From Saccharomycopsis phalli (Eukaryota > Ascomycota > Saccharomycetes > Ascoideales > Saccharomycopsidaceae), in assembly GCA_020342235.1 (NCBI GenBank), contig CP073216.1, forward strand, positions 682,001 to 746,000: a DNA stretch of 64,000 bases. Direction: 5' to 3'. Shown here piece after piece: positions 9,802 to 20,070 of the stretch; positions within the stretch are counted from its first letter, which is position 1, and each line of letters begins with the position of its first letter. Below the pieces are notes generated by a model. The model was not told where the DNA came from, did not search any database, and worked only from the letters and a program-made list of their open reading frames with translations. The position numbers and the translations under genes were made by a program.

Positions 9802-10574
9802 ATTTAATGTGATGATTGGTGTGATGTGATTTATGTTTTTAATGGTTTAAATGAGGTTATTTAACCACTATATATATTCATATTTGTTGCGACAACTGGT
9901 CGATGGTAATGCTTCAGAATCACGGTTTCATGCAGGTACATGCACCCTGCTTATTATGCTGGAATTGCTACCCTAGATCAGTGGGTTTTAACTACAACCT
10001 GCTACAGACAAGCTGACTTTTTCCATACGGATACTTTTTGGGGATATCGAACAAAGCCATTCTTGATGGATACTTTTGTACCTGCACTTTTGCTTGCATT
10101 ATACCCAGTGATTATTTGAAATACGTTTTGCAATACGTCTTACTCCATTGATGTTGCCAACATGGGTCAAACAAATTACAATGTATGAATCATAAAACAT
10201 AAGAATCATACAAACCATAACACATAATCATACAACCAACTAGTCATGCAAATCATACAAACCATACAAACCATACAAATCATACAAATCATACAAATTA
10301 ATTGGTCACATAAATCAACTCATATCAACTCATCAATCCTTCACACCAATTGATCATTCCACAGCCACCCAGCGCACAACAAGGCACCAATTTTATCCAT
10401 ACATTCCATTGAAAGCCATTGTCTGACTACCAAGCAATAGACCTGTTACAGTGGTATACCAAACGTGAACAAAAGTACACCTCATTCGCCATGAGGCTAT
10501 ACCAGCCAGGCGGAATATACCAGCCAGGCGGATAAAAACTTTTTAACAATTTTTCAGCCCACCAACATCACAGA
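9802..10574. other. Divergent spacer upstream of TRM732
   Basis: Promoter space between the small GPI-type gene and TRM732. It holds a run of short repeats built on ACCATACAAA/ATCATACAA (about 10195-10300) and a duplicated ATACCAGCCAGGCGGA just before TRM732 (10499-10534). No gene seen. Confidence 0.6.
10195..10300. repeat. Short tandem repeat, CATACAAAC/T units
   Basis: Around ten imperfect copies of a 9-10-bp unit (ACCATACAA / ATCATACAA) in the TRM732 upstream region. Confidence 0.75.
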
Positions 10575-13500
10575 ATGGTACAAGTGCCTCAGAAGTTTAA
10601 AAACCCCCAATTGGTTCTATCCGACGAGGAATTAGCTCAGGTAAAGGACATCCTCATTAAAAACAAGGCTGCCAACCTCCTGGAATTGCACGACGACGGT
10701 CATGTGACCATTGAGTGGCTCTTTGATCCACTCTTGAGCACGCTAAAGTCGGTACAGGGGATTAATAACAAGAGATTAGTCTGCTGCGACTCGCTCTCGA
10801 TTTTCTTTCTTCGCAGTGTTCAGATTTTGCATCTAAAGACGCTTCTGCAAGAGTTCCGCCAACTTTTCACCGCTAGACTTAACTCATTGGTAGACGATGA
10901 AAAGTGCACCTACTTATTCAACTATGTGGTGGATTTCTGGAACGAAACCGGCTCGCCGTTTAGCAACTCGCTCAAGGATCTATTGACCAAAATGGTCAAC
11001 TTTCTAACCCTTGTCCGTCCCACTGAGCAGCTCTTTAGCCAATGGTGTAACCTGGTCTTGCACAATACGCCATTCAGTAAACGTGTCTTGTACTTTTCCA
11101 TTCAGGCGCTCTCCAAGCACGTTGACTGCTCCACAATCTTGCAGCAACTGCCTGAATTTGTCAAAAACTCCTTGGTACAAATGTACTCCAATGCGTTTGC
11201 CAACTCGGTGGGAAAGTGTATCAGTGCAGTAATGGCTGGGTTGTACGCTCAGAGTGAGTCTGAGACCCAGTGGTTGGAGTACTGGAGTGGTCCGGTGATT
11301 GAGTCTTTGAACGACTTCAACTTGTGTAAGAATATCCAGGTGTATTTGTTGCCGTTGTTGTTCAAGGTCCCCAAGCTGCCGAAGAACGTGTACCAGGCGT
11401 TTCTTTCCAAGCTCATTGGCCCAAAGGAGATTTCCAACTTGATGGAAAACGAGGATCTGGACAATTACAAGTTGTCCTTGTACCTTGGGTCGTTGCGGAT
11501 TGGCCAGACGTTGGGAATCGACTTGACTCCATTTGAGGACAACATGCCGTTCTTCAACCGGCTCCTCACCCACCAGTCAAAGACGATCCGAATAACCGCA
11601 TACTCGATCATGACTTCGTCACCGAAAGGCGCTGAGCCTATCAAACTGTACATCTATGATGTTCTCAAGGAGGTATTTGAACTCTACCTCGTGAACGATG
11701 ATGCCGATCTCCGGAATGACTACCAGAGTTTGACCCGGAACTTCATTCTTAGAGTCCGTGACTCGTGCTATTCTGCGCACAAGAAGATTCGTGGATATGA
11801 AAAGAAGGGTTTGACCGCAGAAGCGCAGCTTCATAACCAGATAAAGGACGGCCAGGAGTTTCTTTCGTGGATGGTGGACAGGATAATCGTGCAAATCACT
11901 CCGTCCAGCACGTATCAGCGACTCAGCTTGTCAATGAGATTGTTGGTTTCTTTAATCACTTCGGGTATAGACGAGTCGGTGTCCAAGGAACATTTAGACA
12001 AGAAGCTGGGCCCAAGTGCTTTCCATGTATCGATATACACAAAGAAGATGGTGCGATTGCTTGTCGACAACATCACAAACAACTATGATGATATCAGAGA
12101 ACACGCGTCTCGGATCTTGCTCATGGCACCTTTGCCCTTGATGCAGTTGGACCAGGAGTATCTCTTTGAACGATCGATTGAGATTCTCAAAAACATACAA
12201 GGCAAACAGAGTGAGAGTGGTGCTCGGCTTTTGCAGTTTATCTTCAAGTACAATAGTATTTTGAACCGGCACCAGGACAATGAGGTCATTATTGACAAGT
12301 TGTTGGCGAGCTTGCAAAAAGGAATTGCCGCAGCTCAACACGACTTGGTAGCTGCTGTGACTGAGTTTTCGCTACATGGGTTGTATCGCGGCATTTGTGT
12401 GATTATTGAGAACTATGATTTCGACCACTTGACTGATGCCCAGATTTCGCGGTGGCAAACTCGTTTCAAGGAGCTTTTCAAAGCAATTCTAGACAACTGG
12501 GACATCACCCGAGACATTTTGGCAAACGATGCACCAGAAGGGAACGTTCCTGAGGAGTTTGAGAAGCAAACTGACATCAAGTACGGCAAAGTTACCCAGG
12601 TGATCAGCAACTACTCGTGGCGGTCAGTCAAGGACTCATCGTTTGTTCTAAAGCAAATCTTGACCAATGTCCCTCTGAGCATCATCAAGGACGAGGATAT
12701 TCTTCAAATCTCCGAGTTGATTCTGACCCAGCTAGCGTCGGTAAACCACAAGGGTGCGTTCTACTCAATCTATCCGACATTTTCCGAGTGCTGCAACCGT
12801 TGTTACTCCAAGGATTCTGGTCTTTCTGGGCAGCCAGAGAAGTGGCTTGTGCAGAATTTGGCGTTGATTGAAAAGAAATCGACGTATATCATCCGGCGAT
12901 CGGCTGGCTTACCATACTTGCTTTCGATCATTTTGACGGCGGAAAACATCCGTATGAAGAAGGAAAAGCTCAGTAACCGACCATTGTTCAAAATTACGTT
13001 TGCCAGGTTGTTGGAGATTGCCAGAAAACCAGCACATGACGAGGACTACAAGTTGAACGAGAACATCGAATTGCCGCAAGTGCACGCGTTCAACTGTATT
13101 AAACAGCTCTTTATCGAGGCCCAGTTGTCTGATATTTCCTCACTCTATGTGGGTGAGGGCCTTGACTTGTCGTTCTGGGCCATGAAGTCCAACATCTGGG
13201 CGATTCGTAACTGCGCAGTGATGTTGTTTGCCGCATTGGAAAACAAGTTATTTGGCTCGCAAAAGGTCGGTTCTGTCATTGTGCCGTTTTCCTCGCGACT
13301 CTTTTTCTCACGGTTCAAGACCACAAAGCAAATCTTACAGCGCAACTTTGAGTATTTTCTCGAAAACCACAACTGCTCCATCGAGAGTATCTTCCCGATC
13401 TTGACCATCCTTACTCGGCTTGAGCCTACGAGCAATTTCAGAAACGATCTCCAGGACTTCAAGCCCTACTTGTTGCAGTCCCTTGGGGCAAAGTACTACA

Positions 13501-15053
13501 AAATCCGTGAAATGGCTGCCCGTGCAATTTCATGCTCGGTTTATCCTTTTGAAATCTACTCCCAGGCCTCTGAATTGATGCAGGGAATCGCCGGGAAACC
13601 AGCTAATTACGTACATGGAACGCTATTAGCAGTCAAGGAATTACTTACGCGTGTGAAAAGAGCATCCCTCGATTCAAAGTTGGTGCCCCAGGACTTGTGC
13701 AAATTGATTTTCAGCAGCCAAAATTTGTTAAAGGGGAACTGCTTCTCGATTTCCAAGGCCTACATTGACCTCTTTCAGTTGGTATTGGACTTGAACGGGT
13801 CGCTTGACCAAGACATTATATTCACCTTAGGAAACTTTTTTGTCAACGAGGTTACCGTGGAAGGACCACTAGATGGATCGAAGCAGTTGTTGCTTGACTC
13901 CATCTTGCAGTTGTTATTCAATGAGTACTTATCTCGACACGACTACACCTCCATCGACGAATTGCTCCAGTTATGTTTGGTGTCTGACAACTATTCACTC
14001 CAGTTGATTGCCATCAGCTTTGCCAAATCAAACAAGCACGTGTTTGTGCACTTCTCTAGCGAAAGCATTGCCACGATTAACAACTGCTTGTGGTCTGTTT
14101 TGAAGTCTCAGAGTGTATGGTCATACGTCAAAGCCTCTGCGTTACGACTCATGGAGGAAATATCATACAAGAACGAGTTTGTGGGCCAGAACGTCACAGA
14201 GAAGCTTGTGGTGTTGTTCAAGTACACCGAAGAAGATCAGAGCGAAGACGTCCGGGCTACAGCTATCCAGGCTCTTGGGCCGTTTATTGGAGCTGTATCT
14301 ACCGGAAAAGACCATCAACAGTACGTCAGTCGATGGTTTGGGTTGATTAGACGGTACTCGAGCCAGGAAAACATCCTAGACTTGCGATATGCCAGTTGCA
14401 AATCGCTCATTGCCATGGCTCAATCTAGCACCTGTCTGGACTTTTCTGGTGACATTACCATAGCAAGGGTTTTCTTTTTGTTGTTTTTGCAGTTGACTGA
14501 CGACTCTTCGGACATTAGATTGGAGGCCACAAACTTCTTTTCTGGATTCTTTGGCATGCCAAACACCATGCCTCCAGTAATGAGTGACTACCTTGCTTCC
14601 AATTACGTGAAATTGTTTCAGAACCAAGCGGCAACGATTCTCTTTGAGCATGTGAATAACCGTGTCTCTTTGGCCAGCAAAATACACGAATACTCTCAAT
14701 TGACACAGGTCTTGTTTGACATTGAGGGCGACAACTTTTACCAGGTGGACTTTATACTACATGAGAAAATCAACTCCATGGTGCTTCAGTGTGGCAAGCA
14801 AGACGATAAATCACATTCATGGATGGAAAAGATTGTTGGCGATGCAAAGGTATTGCTGGACTTTGTTGAGTCGCAGCCTGAAGATGGGAATCTTGGATGG
14901 TCTACGAACGAATTGTTGTTCAGCTCGATTAAGCAAGTGTCGTTGGATATCGAATTGATGAGTAAGCTTGATAAGACATTTAGTGAAACAGGCTTGGTTG
15001 CGCTCATGAAACGGAAACATGTGCATCCTATGCTTATTCCATGCCTACAATAA
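10575..15053 (+). CDS. TRM732: Trm732/THADA-like tRNA 2'-O-methylation cofactor
   Basis: Very large HEAT/armadillo-type helical protein of the THADA/Trm732 family (DUF2428). In yeast Trm732 partners the methyltransferase Trm7 to 2'-O-methylate C32 in the anticodon loop of several tRNAs. The 1492-residue product is close to the roughly 1420 of S. cerevisiae. It carries the family's most conserved stretch, RRSAGLPYLL (from residue 774), followed about 100 residues later by a WAMKSNIWAIRNCAVMLF block, the other signature region. Outside these it is a run of amphipathic helices. The ATG at 10575 starts the frame and no intron is needed. The identity rests on recalled family motifs and is firm. 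Confidence 0.88.
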   Translation: MVQVPQKFKNPQLVLSDEELAQVKDILIKNKAANLLELHDDGHVTIEWLFDPLLSTLKSVQGINNKRLVCCDSLSIFFLRSVQILHLKTLLQEFRQLFTARLNSLVDDEKCTYLFNYVVDFWNETGSPFSNSLKDLLTKMVNFLTLVRPTEQLFSQWCNLVLHNTPFSKRVLYFSIQALSKHVDCSTILQQLPEFVKNSLVQMYSNAFANSVGKCISAVMAGLYAQSESETQWLEYWSGPVIESLNDFNLCKNIQVYLLPLLFKVPKLPKNVYQAFLSKLIGPKEISNLMENEDLDNYKLSLYLGSLRIGQTLGIDLTPFEDNMPFFNRLLTHQSKTIRITAYSIMTSSPKGAEPIKLYIYDVLKEVFELYLVNDDADLRNDYQSLTRNFILRVRDSCYSAHKKIRGYEKKGLTAEAQLHNQIKDGQEFLSWMVDRIIVQITPSSTYQRLSLSMRLLVSLITSGIDESVSKEHLDKKLGPSAFHVSIYTKKMVRLLVDNITNNYDDIREHASRILLMAPLPLMQLDQEYLFERSIEILKNIQGKQSESGARLLQFIFKYNSILNRHQDNEVIIDKLLASLQKGIAAAQHDLVAAVTEFSLHGLYRGICVIIENYDFDHLTDAQISRWQTRFKELFKAILDNWDITRDILANDAPEGNVPEEFEKQTDIKYGKVTQVISNYSWRSVKDSSFVLKQILTNVPLSIIKDEDILQISELILTQLASVNHKGAFYSIYPTFSECCNRCYSKDSGLSGQPEKWLVQNLALIEKKSTYIIRRSAGLPYLLSIILTAENIRMKKEKLSNRPLFKITFARLLEIARKPAHDEDYKLNENIELPQVHAFNCIKQLFIEAQLSDISSLYVGEGLDLSFWAMKSNIWAIRNCAVMLFAALENKLFGSQKVGSVIVPFSSRLFFSRFKTTKQILQRNFEYFLENHNCSIESIFPILTILTRLEPTSNFRNDLQDFKPYLLQSLGAKYYKIREMAARAISCSVYPFEIYSQASELMQGIAGKPANYVHGTLLAVKELLTRVKRASLDSKLVPQDLCKLIFSSQNLLKGNCFSISKAYIDLFQLVLDLNGSLDQDIIFTLGNFFVNEVTVEGPLDGSKQLLLDSILQLLFNEYLSRHDYTSIDELLQLCLVSDNYSLQLIAISFAKSNKHVFVHFSSESIATINNCLWSVLKSQSVWSYVKASALRLMEEISYKNEFVGQNVTEKLVVLFKYTEEDQSEDVRATAIQALGPFIGAVSTGKDHQQYVSRWFGLIRRYSSQENILDLRYASCKSLIAMAQSSTCLDFSGDITIARVFFLLFLQLTDDSSDIRLEATNFFSGFFGMPNTMPPVMSDYLASNYVKLFQNQAATILFEHVNNRVSLASKIHEYSQLTQVLFDIEGDNFYQVDFILHEKINSMVLQCGKQDDKSHSWMEKIVGDAKVLLDFVESQPEDGNLGWSTNELLFSSIKQVSLDIELMSKLDKTFSETGLVALMKRKHVHPMLIPCLQ

Positions 15054-15092
15054 TCACATGACATATTAATTACACAGTGTACAGTATACCAA

Positions 15093-15956
15093 TCACAAAT
15101 AAAACTTCTTCTTGTCTTTGTCCATCCCCGTTTGGTGCTCCCATTCGATGTCTCCTTTTATGCCGTGTTGTATTCTTCGAAGTCTCAAGGTAAACTGCGG
15201 GCCCAATTCTTGCAACCCCACCTTTTCCTCGTTTCTAAAAACATACCGGTGCCTGCGGAAGAAGATAAAGTCCCGCTGATTATGTACGGTGATCACCTGA
15301 CGTCCCTCAATGTCCGGCTGATATGGGAATAACGAACGGAACAAGTTGCCGACAGACTTTCCCAAGGATGTAGAGAAGTTCTTCAATATAAGTTCGGGAA
15401 TGTGTGACGTCGCGTTACCATGACCGGCAAGTTTCTTACCCTCAATGTAAGATGACACAGAGAAGTAGTACGTTGGACCCTCTGGTAGTTGGATGAACGT
15501 GATCCCATTGATGCTTTTCTTGTCCTCGTTGACGACAATCAAGTGGGTATAGTCACGATTCGAGCTCAATCTCGCCATATCCTTCATGGAATAGTTTCGT
15601 TTTCGCTTGATGAACTTGATGTTCTCAAACAACTCTCCAAAACAGTCGACAAAATTATATGCATGCCTCGAGCAGTTGGCGTTGGTGGTTATTAATATTT
15701 TTGGGTCCTTTCCCTCGGTGTTGAAGTAATGACTGAAATCAAACCCATTTGTCTCGTCTTTTGCCTCCTCAAGAGCAATGGTTTCATCATAGACCCGCTT
15801 ATTGTCAATTGTGTCAGGAACTTGTTTAGGCAACCCCTTCTCTTCTCGCTCTTTGCGCTCCTCTCGCTTCTGCTTGGCCTTTTCCTTCTTGTGCTTCACG
15901 TAAACTTTCGATCGTGCATCCTTGTTTTTGATTTTGAAGTTATTTCCCACTCCCAT
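15093..15956 (-). CDS. RPF1: Brix-domain ribosome assembly factor Rpf1
   Basis: Nucleolar Brix-family protein needed for 27S pre-rRNA processing and assembly of the 60S subunit. The 287-residue product compares well with the 295 of S. cerevisiae Rpf1. It starts with a highly charged Lys/Arg/Glu segment (residues 1-50), then the Brix domain: KILITTNANCSRHAYNFV near 90, the imp4-like DYTHLIVVNED near 135, LPEGPTYYFSVSSY near 153, and the C-terminal GRQVITVHNQRDFIFFRRHRY followed by ELGPQFTLRLRRIQ and a basic tail. It converges on TRM732 with 39 bp between stop codons and is divergent from CYM1, sharing a 103-bp promoter. Confidence 0.95.
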   Translation of the reverse strand: MGVGNNFKIKNKDARSKVYVKHKKEKAKQKREERKEREEKGLPKQVPDTIDNKRVYDETIALEEAKDETNGFDFSHYFNTEGKDPKILITTNANCSRHAYNFVDCFGELFENIKFIKRKRNYSMKDMARLSSNRDYTHLIVVNEDKKSINGITFIQLPEGPTYYFSVSSYIEGKKLAGHGNATSHIPELILKNFSTSLGKSVGNLFRSLFPYQPDIEGRQVITVHNQRDFIFFRRHRYVFRNEEKVGLQELGPQFTLRLRRIQHGIKGDIEWEHQTGMDKDKKKFYL

Positions 15957-16030
15957 TTATTCCTGCAAAGTGCTCATCGCTCATTAAAATTTTTTGCCTG
16001 GTACGAGCCCTGGCCCGTAGGCAGCTGCAA

Positions 16031-16078
16031 ATGACCGGATTGGCGAAACTGGCACACACATGTTTCGACCAGGCTTGA
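16031..16078 (+). promoter_or_regulatory. Short upstream ORF overlapping the CYM1 start
   Basis: An ATG 29 bases before the CYM1 ATG opens a 15-codon frame that ends inside the CYM1 coding region, so ribosomes reading it would pass the true start. If the CYM1 transcript begins upstream of 16031, this would lower translation; if it begins later, it has no effect. The sequence gives no transcript start. Confidence 0.4.
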
Positions 16079-19000
16079 CTAGACTCGTGAAACGGCAACT
16101 TTCCAGCGGGTATAATGCGTCAAAAGTGGTGCGAAAGTATCCTGTCGGCGCAGAGATCCATGGATTTGAAGTCAAATCGGTTCTACCGGTTCCTGAGCTT
16201 GCCTTTACTGCGGTACAATTGAACCATAAGATTACTGGTTTGGAGTATTTACATGTGGACAGAAACGACAGTAACAACGTTTTTTCCGTGTGTTTCAAGA
16301 CAAACCCAACCGATTCTACTGGCTTGCCTCATATTTTGGAACACACCACCTTGTGTGGGTCAGTCAAGTATCCAGTGAGAGACCCATTTTTCAAAATGTT
16401 GAACCGGTCGTTAGCCAACTTTATGAATGCCATGACCGGTCACGATTACACTTTTTACCCATTTAGTACCACCAACACCAAGGACTATGAGAATTTAAGA
16501 AGCATTTATTGTGATGCGGTGTTCAATCCGTTGTTATCCACCGATGATTTCTATCAAGAAGGCTGGAGACTAGAGTACGAGGACCCAACCAACAAGGAGA
16601 CAGATATCACATTCAAGGGTGTTGTGTACAACGAAATGAAGGGCCAGTTCTCTAACTCGTCATACTTATTCTACATTAACTTCTTGAGCAGCATATATCC
16701 TTCTCTCTTCATCTCCGGTGGAGATCCACGCCAGATTACCAACTTGAACCACCAGGACTTGGTCGATTTCCACGAAAGCAGATATCATCCATCAAATGCC
16801 AAAGTGTTTTCTTATGGTGATATTCCGTTGGCAAATAATTTGGAGTACTTGAATGGTATTTTGGCAGGTTTTGGTGCGCGGAAAAAGAACGACAGCATCA
16901 GAAAGCCGATTGACTTGTCGGTCTCCAAAACCGTAACGGTCGATGGGCCTGTTGATCCTACGATGCCACAAGATAAACAGTACAAGGCTTCCTTGACTTG
17001 GTTCTTTGGACATCCAGATGATGTCTATGGCACGTTTTGTCTTAAGTTGCTCAGCTCATTGTTTCTTGACGGCCATTCGTCTCCATTTTTCAAGCAGTTG
17101 ATCGAATCAGGACTTGGTAACGACTACAGTGTAAATTCAGGTGCGGATTCTACTACTGACTTAAACAGTTTCACTGTGGGACTCCAGGGATTATCTGAAC
17201 TGGATATAAGCAAGTTTGAGGAGATTGTTACTGGAATCTTGAAGGAGAAAGCCGAGCATGGGTTTGAAGACGCAAAAGTCGAGGCGCTCCTACGACAAAT
17301 TGAGTTGGGTAAAAAGGATCGGAAATCTGACTTTGGACTCAATCTCTTGTCAGGACTTATTCCTGGATGGGTCAACAAGGTTGAACCGTTTGATTACTTG
17401 GCGTTTGAAGACATCATAGAGGAGTTCAAATTGAACTACAAGAAGTCCAATGGAAAGTTTTTCCAGAACCTCATCAAGGAACACCTCATTGACAAGCCAG
17501 TGTTCAAATTTATTATGCAGCCTAACCCTGAGTACGAGAATTTGGTTGTCTCCGAGGAGTCTGCCCGGTTGGACGAGAAGGTGTCTACTTTAGATGAGTC
17601 CGACAAGGAGGTTATCTATAAACGAGGATTGAAATTATTAGAGCAGCAGATGAAGCAGGAGGACCTCAGTAGCTTGCCAACATTGACGGTTAAAAATGAT
17701 ATTCCAAGACAAGGGGAAAATTTACAGGTGGACGTGTCTCAGACACTGGAGTATCAATTAATGGAACGTGTCACTGAGACAAATGGGTTGGTGTATTTGA
17801 GGTTCCAAAAGAATTTGAATGACGTCATCCCTGCTGAGTTATTTCCGTACTTGCCATTGTTTTCTGACTGTCTCTTGAACTTGGGTACCACCAACAAGTC
17901 CATGGATGAATTGGAGGACCAGATTAAATTGTACACTGGAGGCTTGAACTCGGCAATTTATGTGAAACCATCTGTGGAGGATAATTTGCAACCTAACTTG
18001 TTTTGGGAGTTCCGAGGAGTGTCCTTGAACTCGCAGGTGTCAAAAGTATTTGACTTGTGGCAAGAGATCCTTTTGAACCTTGACTTTGGCAACTTGGAGA
18101 AACTCAAAACATTAATAAAGTCGCTTAATGCTAATAGCTTGTCTGACATTACCAGCTCAGGTCATTCGTATGCTCGATCATTGGTTGGTCTGAAATTGAC
18201 GCCGGTGAAACAGCTTACCGAGACGTTGAACGGAGTTAGTCAGATTAGATTTGTCCATCAGTTGAATCTGTTTGCCGATGATGACCGTCTCTTGGAGTCC
18301 GAGGTGGTATCCAAGTTGCTCCAATTGAGAGACATAATTGTTAGCCAGGGAAACTTCAAAGTGGCCCTAATTGGTGATTCGCAGACATTGAGCAGCACTA
18401 AGCCGCTAATCAGCAACTTTTTGTCCAAGATGCCTGTCCAATCCATAACCCTGCTGGTTTCATACCTGTCGCAAGACTACTTGTCCAAGCTCAGTGCCAA
18501 TGACAAACTACTTCGTTTGAGCGACAGTCAGCCGACGTTAATCAACTTGCCTTTCCAAGTGTCATATGCCTCGTTAGGGTTGGTAGGATCTGGATATTTG
18601 GCCAAAGATAGTGCTGCGTTGCAGATTTTGTCGCAGTTATTGACGTTTAAGTACCTTCATAAGGAGATTCGGGAAAAGGGTGGTGCCTACGGTGGTGGTG
18701 TTCGGTACGGTGGAGTAGATGGATTCTTTGGTTACTATTCGTACCGGGATCCAAACCCGTTGAGAAGCATTGAGTACTTCCAGAAATCTGGCCAGTTTGC
18801 TGTGGAGAACGCATGGACGGAGGAGAATTTGAACGAAGCAAAATTGACGGTTTTCCAGGGCATTGATGCTCCTGTGGATGCCAAGTCGGAAGGGATGGCG
18901 TTGTTCCGAGATGGAATCACCAATGAGCAGCGTCAAGCCCGAAGAGAAAATTTGTTGGATGTGAGTATCGAGGACATTAAAAATGTGGCTGAAAAGTACT

Positions 19001-19104
19001 TGATAAAAAGCATTGAGGATAAATCACTACACCAAGTTGGGGTTATTGGTCCAAAGAACGAGCGGTACGATACAAAGTGGCAGATTGTTGATTTTTCGGC
19101 ATAA
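16060..19104 (+). CDS. CYM1: Mitochondrial presequence protease Cym1 (PreP, M16C)
   Basis: Zinc metalloprotease of the mitochondrial matrix/intermembrane space that degrades cleaved presequences and other short peptides; human homolog PITRM1. The 1014-residue product has an N-terminal presequence (Arg/Ser-rich MFRPGLTRLVKRQLSSGYN), then the inverted zinc site H91-I-L-E94-H95 in LPHILEHTTLCGS, FMNAMTGHDYTFYPFSTTN and the downstream Glu in VVYNEMKGQFS. The second half carries the inactive M16 repeat (TNGLVYLRF; EIREKGGAYGGGVRY; YSYRDPNPLRSIE). Length fits the family. A short out-of-frame upstream ATG (16031) overlaps the start codon. Divergent from RPF1. Confidence 0.96.
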   Translation: MFRPGLTRLVKRQLSSGYNASKVVRKYPVGAEIHGFEVKSVLPVPELAFTAVQLNHKITGLEYLHVDRNDSNNVFSVCFKTNPTDSTGLPHILEHTTLCGSVKYPVRDPFFKMLNRSLANFMNAMTGHDYTFYPFSTTNTKDYENLRSIYCDAVFNPLLSTDDFYQEGWRLEYEDPTNKETDITFKGVVYNEMKGQFSNSSYLFYINFLSSIYPSLFISGGDPRQITNLNHQDLVDFHESRYHPSNAKVFSYGDIPLANNLEYLNGILAGFGARKKNDSIRKPIDLSVSKTVTVDGPVDPTMPQDKQYKASLTWFFGHPDDVYGTFCLKLLSSLFLDGHSSPFFKQLIESGLGNDYSVNSGADSTTDLNSFTVGLQGLSELDISKFEEIVTGILKEKAEHGFEDAKVEALLRQIELGKKDRKSDFGLNLLSGLIPGWVNKVEPFDYLAFEDIIEEFKLNYKKSNGKFFQNLIKEHLIDKPVFKFIMQPNPEYENLVVSEESARLDEKVSTLDESDKEVIYKRGLKLLEQQMKQEDLSSLPTLTVKNDIPRQGENLQVDVSQTLEYQLMERVTETNGLVYLRFQKNLNDVIPAELFPYLPLFSDCLLNLGTTNKSMDELEDQIKLYTGGLNSAIYVKPSVEDNLQPNLFWEFRGVSLNSQVSKVFDLWQEILLNLDFGNLEKLKTLIKSLNANSLSDITSSGHSYARSLVGLKLTPVKQLTETLNGVSQIRFVHQLNLFADDDRLLESEVVSKLLQLRDIIVSQGNFKVALIGDSQTLSSTKPLISNFLSKMPVQSITLLVSYLSQDYLSKLSANDKLLRLSDSQPTLINLPFQVSYASLGLVGSGYLAKDSAALQILSQLLTFKYLHKEIREKGGAYGGGVRYGGVDGFFGYYSYRDPNPLRSIEYFQKSGQFAVENAWTEENLNEAKLTVFQGIDAPVDAKSEGMALFRDGITNEQRQARRENLLDVSIEDIKNVAEKYLIKSIEDKSLHQVGVIGPKNERYDTKWQIVDFSA

Positions 19105-19437
19105 TTATGGCTTATAGAACCTGTATATATAACCGAATAGGTATACAATAGTAGGCAGCGAAACTATTACTACTGGAATATCGGTACCTGGTGTTGCTTA
19201 TGTAACATGTTAGTAATGAGACGATTGTCGGCCGTAGTATAGGAAAAATATCTGAAACGCAGTGTAATCTGGAAATTCTACAAATGCTTCGGGATCATTT
19301 AATACAATATTATTAAACATATCTAACGAGTGTCAAGAGTCACGCAACTTCGTGGCATCATGGCTAAAGTACATTCAAATCAGCGTGTAGCTTGAATTTA
19401 CAGATGAGTGACATTTATGGTTTATTTTGTTTCATGC
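19105..19437. other. Convergent spacer between CYM1 and ERV25
   Basis: Joint 3' region of two converging genes. AT-rich; should hold both polyadenylation regions. No gene or repeat seen. Confidence 0.55.
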
Positions 19438-20070
19438 TCATAAAATATGCTTGGATCGGAAATAGTTTCTCAAGTAATTCAATTGCCAAGCACCAAGACA
19501 CATCAACAACACAATGGCACACACAGAAAAGTTCTTCACCCGATCATTGGTAGACTCGTTGGTGTCCCGGAGCCTCTCCTCTCTTCGCTTCAAGTAGTTC
19601 AACTCGTCCACAAGCTCATCAGTCACTTCCTCGATCCGTCTCAACTCAAGCTCGGTTGGCTTCAACTTCTCGGCAGCCTGGATCGAATTCCAGTCTCTGG
19701 CAGCTGCTCCGGCTTCAATATCCAACTCTATTTCCCGGAGCAAAGGTCTTCCTCTGTGGGCAGCAGTATTCTCGAAACACACGTCAAAAGCAGCACTAGC
19801 ATGCGAAGTAAAGGCGACTCGGACGGTCCCTGCAAAATCTTTCTTCCGTCTGTACTCATTACCAAGAGTGTCGACAATGTAGAAATTCAAAATCTGTCCA
19901 TCGCCCACCGAACCACTCGAGTGCATCTTAACAACCACCAACTGACTCTCGGTGACAAAATCTCTGATACAAAAAGGCTGTGGCCCATTAGAACTAGCAG
20001 GCACATCAAATCTGAGCGCGCTCGCTAAGTATATCAAGTAAAAAAACGTGGTTATATACCCAAACTGCAT
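19438..20070 (-). CDS. ERV25: p24 family cargo receptor Erv25 (delta class)
   Basis: Type I membrane protein of the emp24/gp25L/p24 family that helps load cargo into COPII vesicles between ER and Golgi. The 210-residue product is the size of S. cerevisiae Erv25 (211). It shows a signal peptide (1-18), a GOLD domain with the conserved cysteine pair (C34 and one near 97), a coiled-coil neck (about 140-175: ...[31 protein letters not shown]), a transmembrane helix (about 183-200) and the short cytosolic tail [11 protein letters not shown], almost the Erv25 tail. I start at the ATG at 20070 because a clean signal peptide follows; the frame is open a little further upstream. Two CACGTG boxes lie 55-69 bp upstream. 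Confidence 0.94.
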   Translation of the reverse strand: MQFGYITTFFYLIYLASALRFDVPASSNGPQPFCIRDFVTESQLVVVKMHSSGSVGDGQILNFYIVDTLGNEYRRKKDFAGTVRVAFTSHASAAFDVCFENTAAHRGRPLLREIELDIEAGAAARDWNSIQAAEKLKPTELELRRIEEVTDELVDELNYLKRREERLRDTNESTNDRVKNFSVCAIVLLMCLGAWQLNYLRNYFRSKHIL

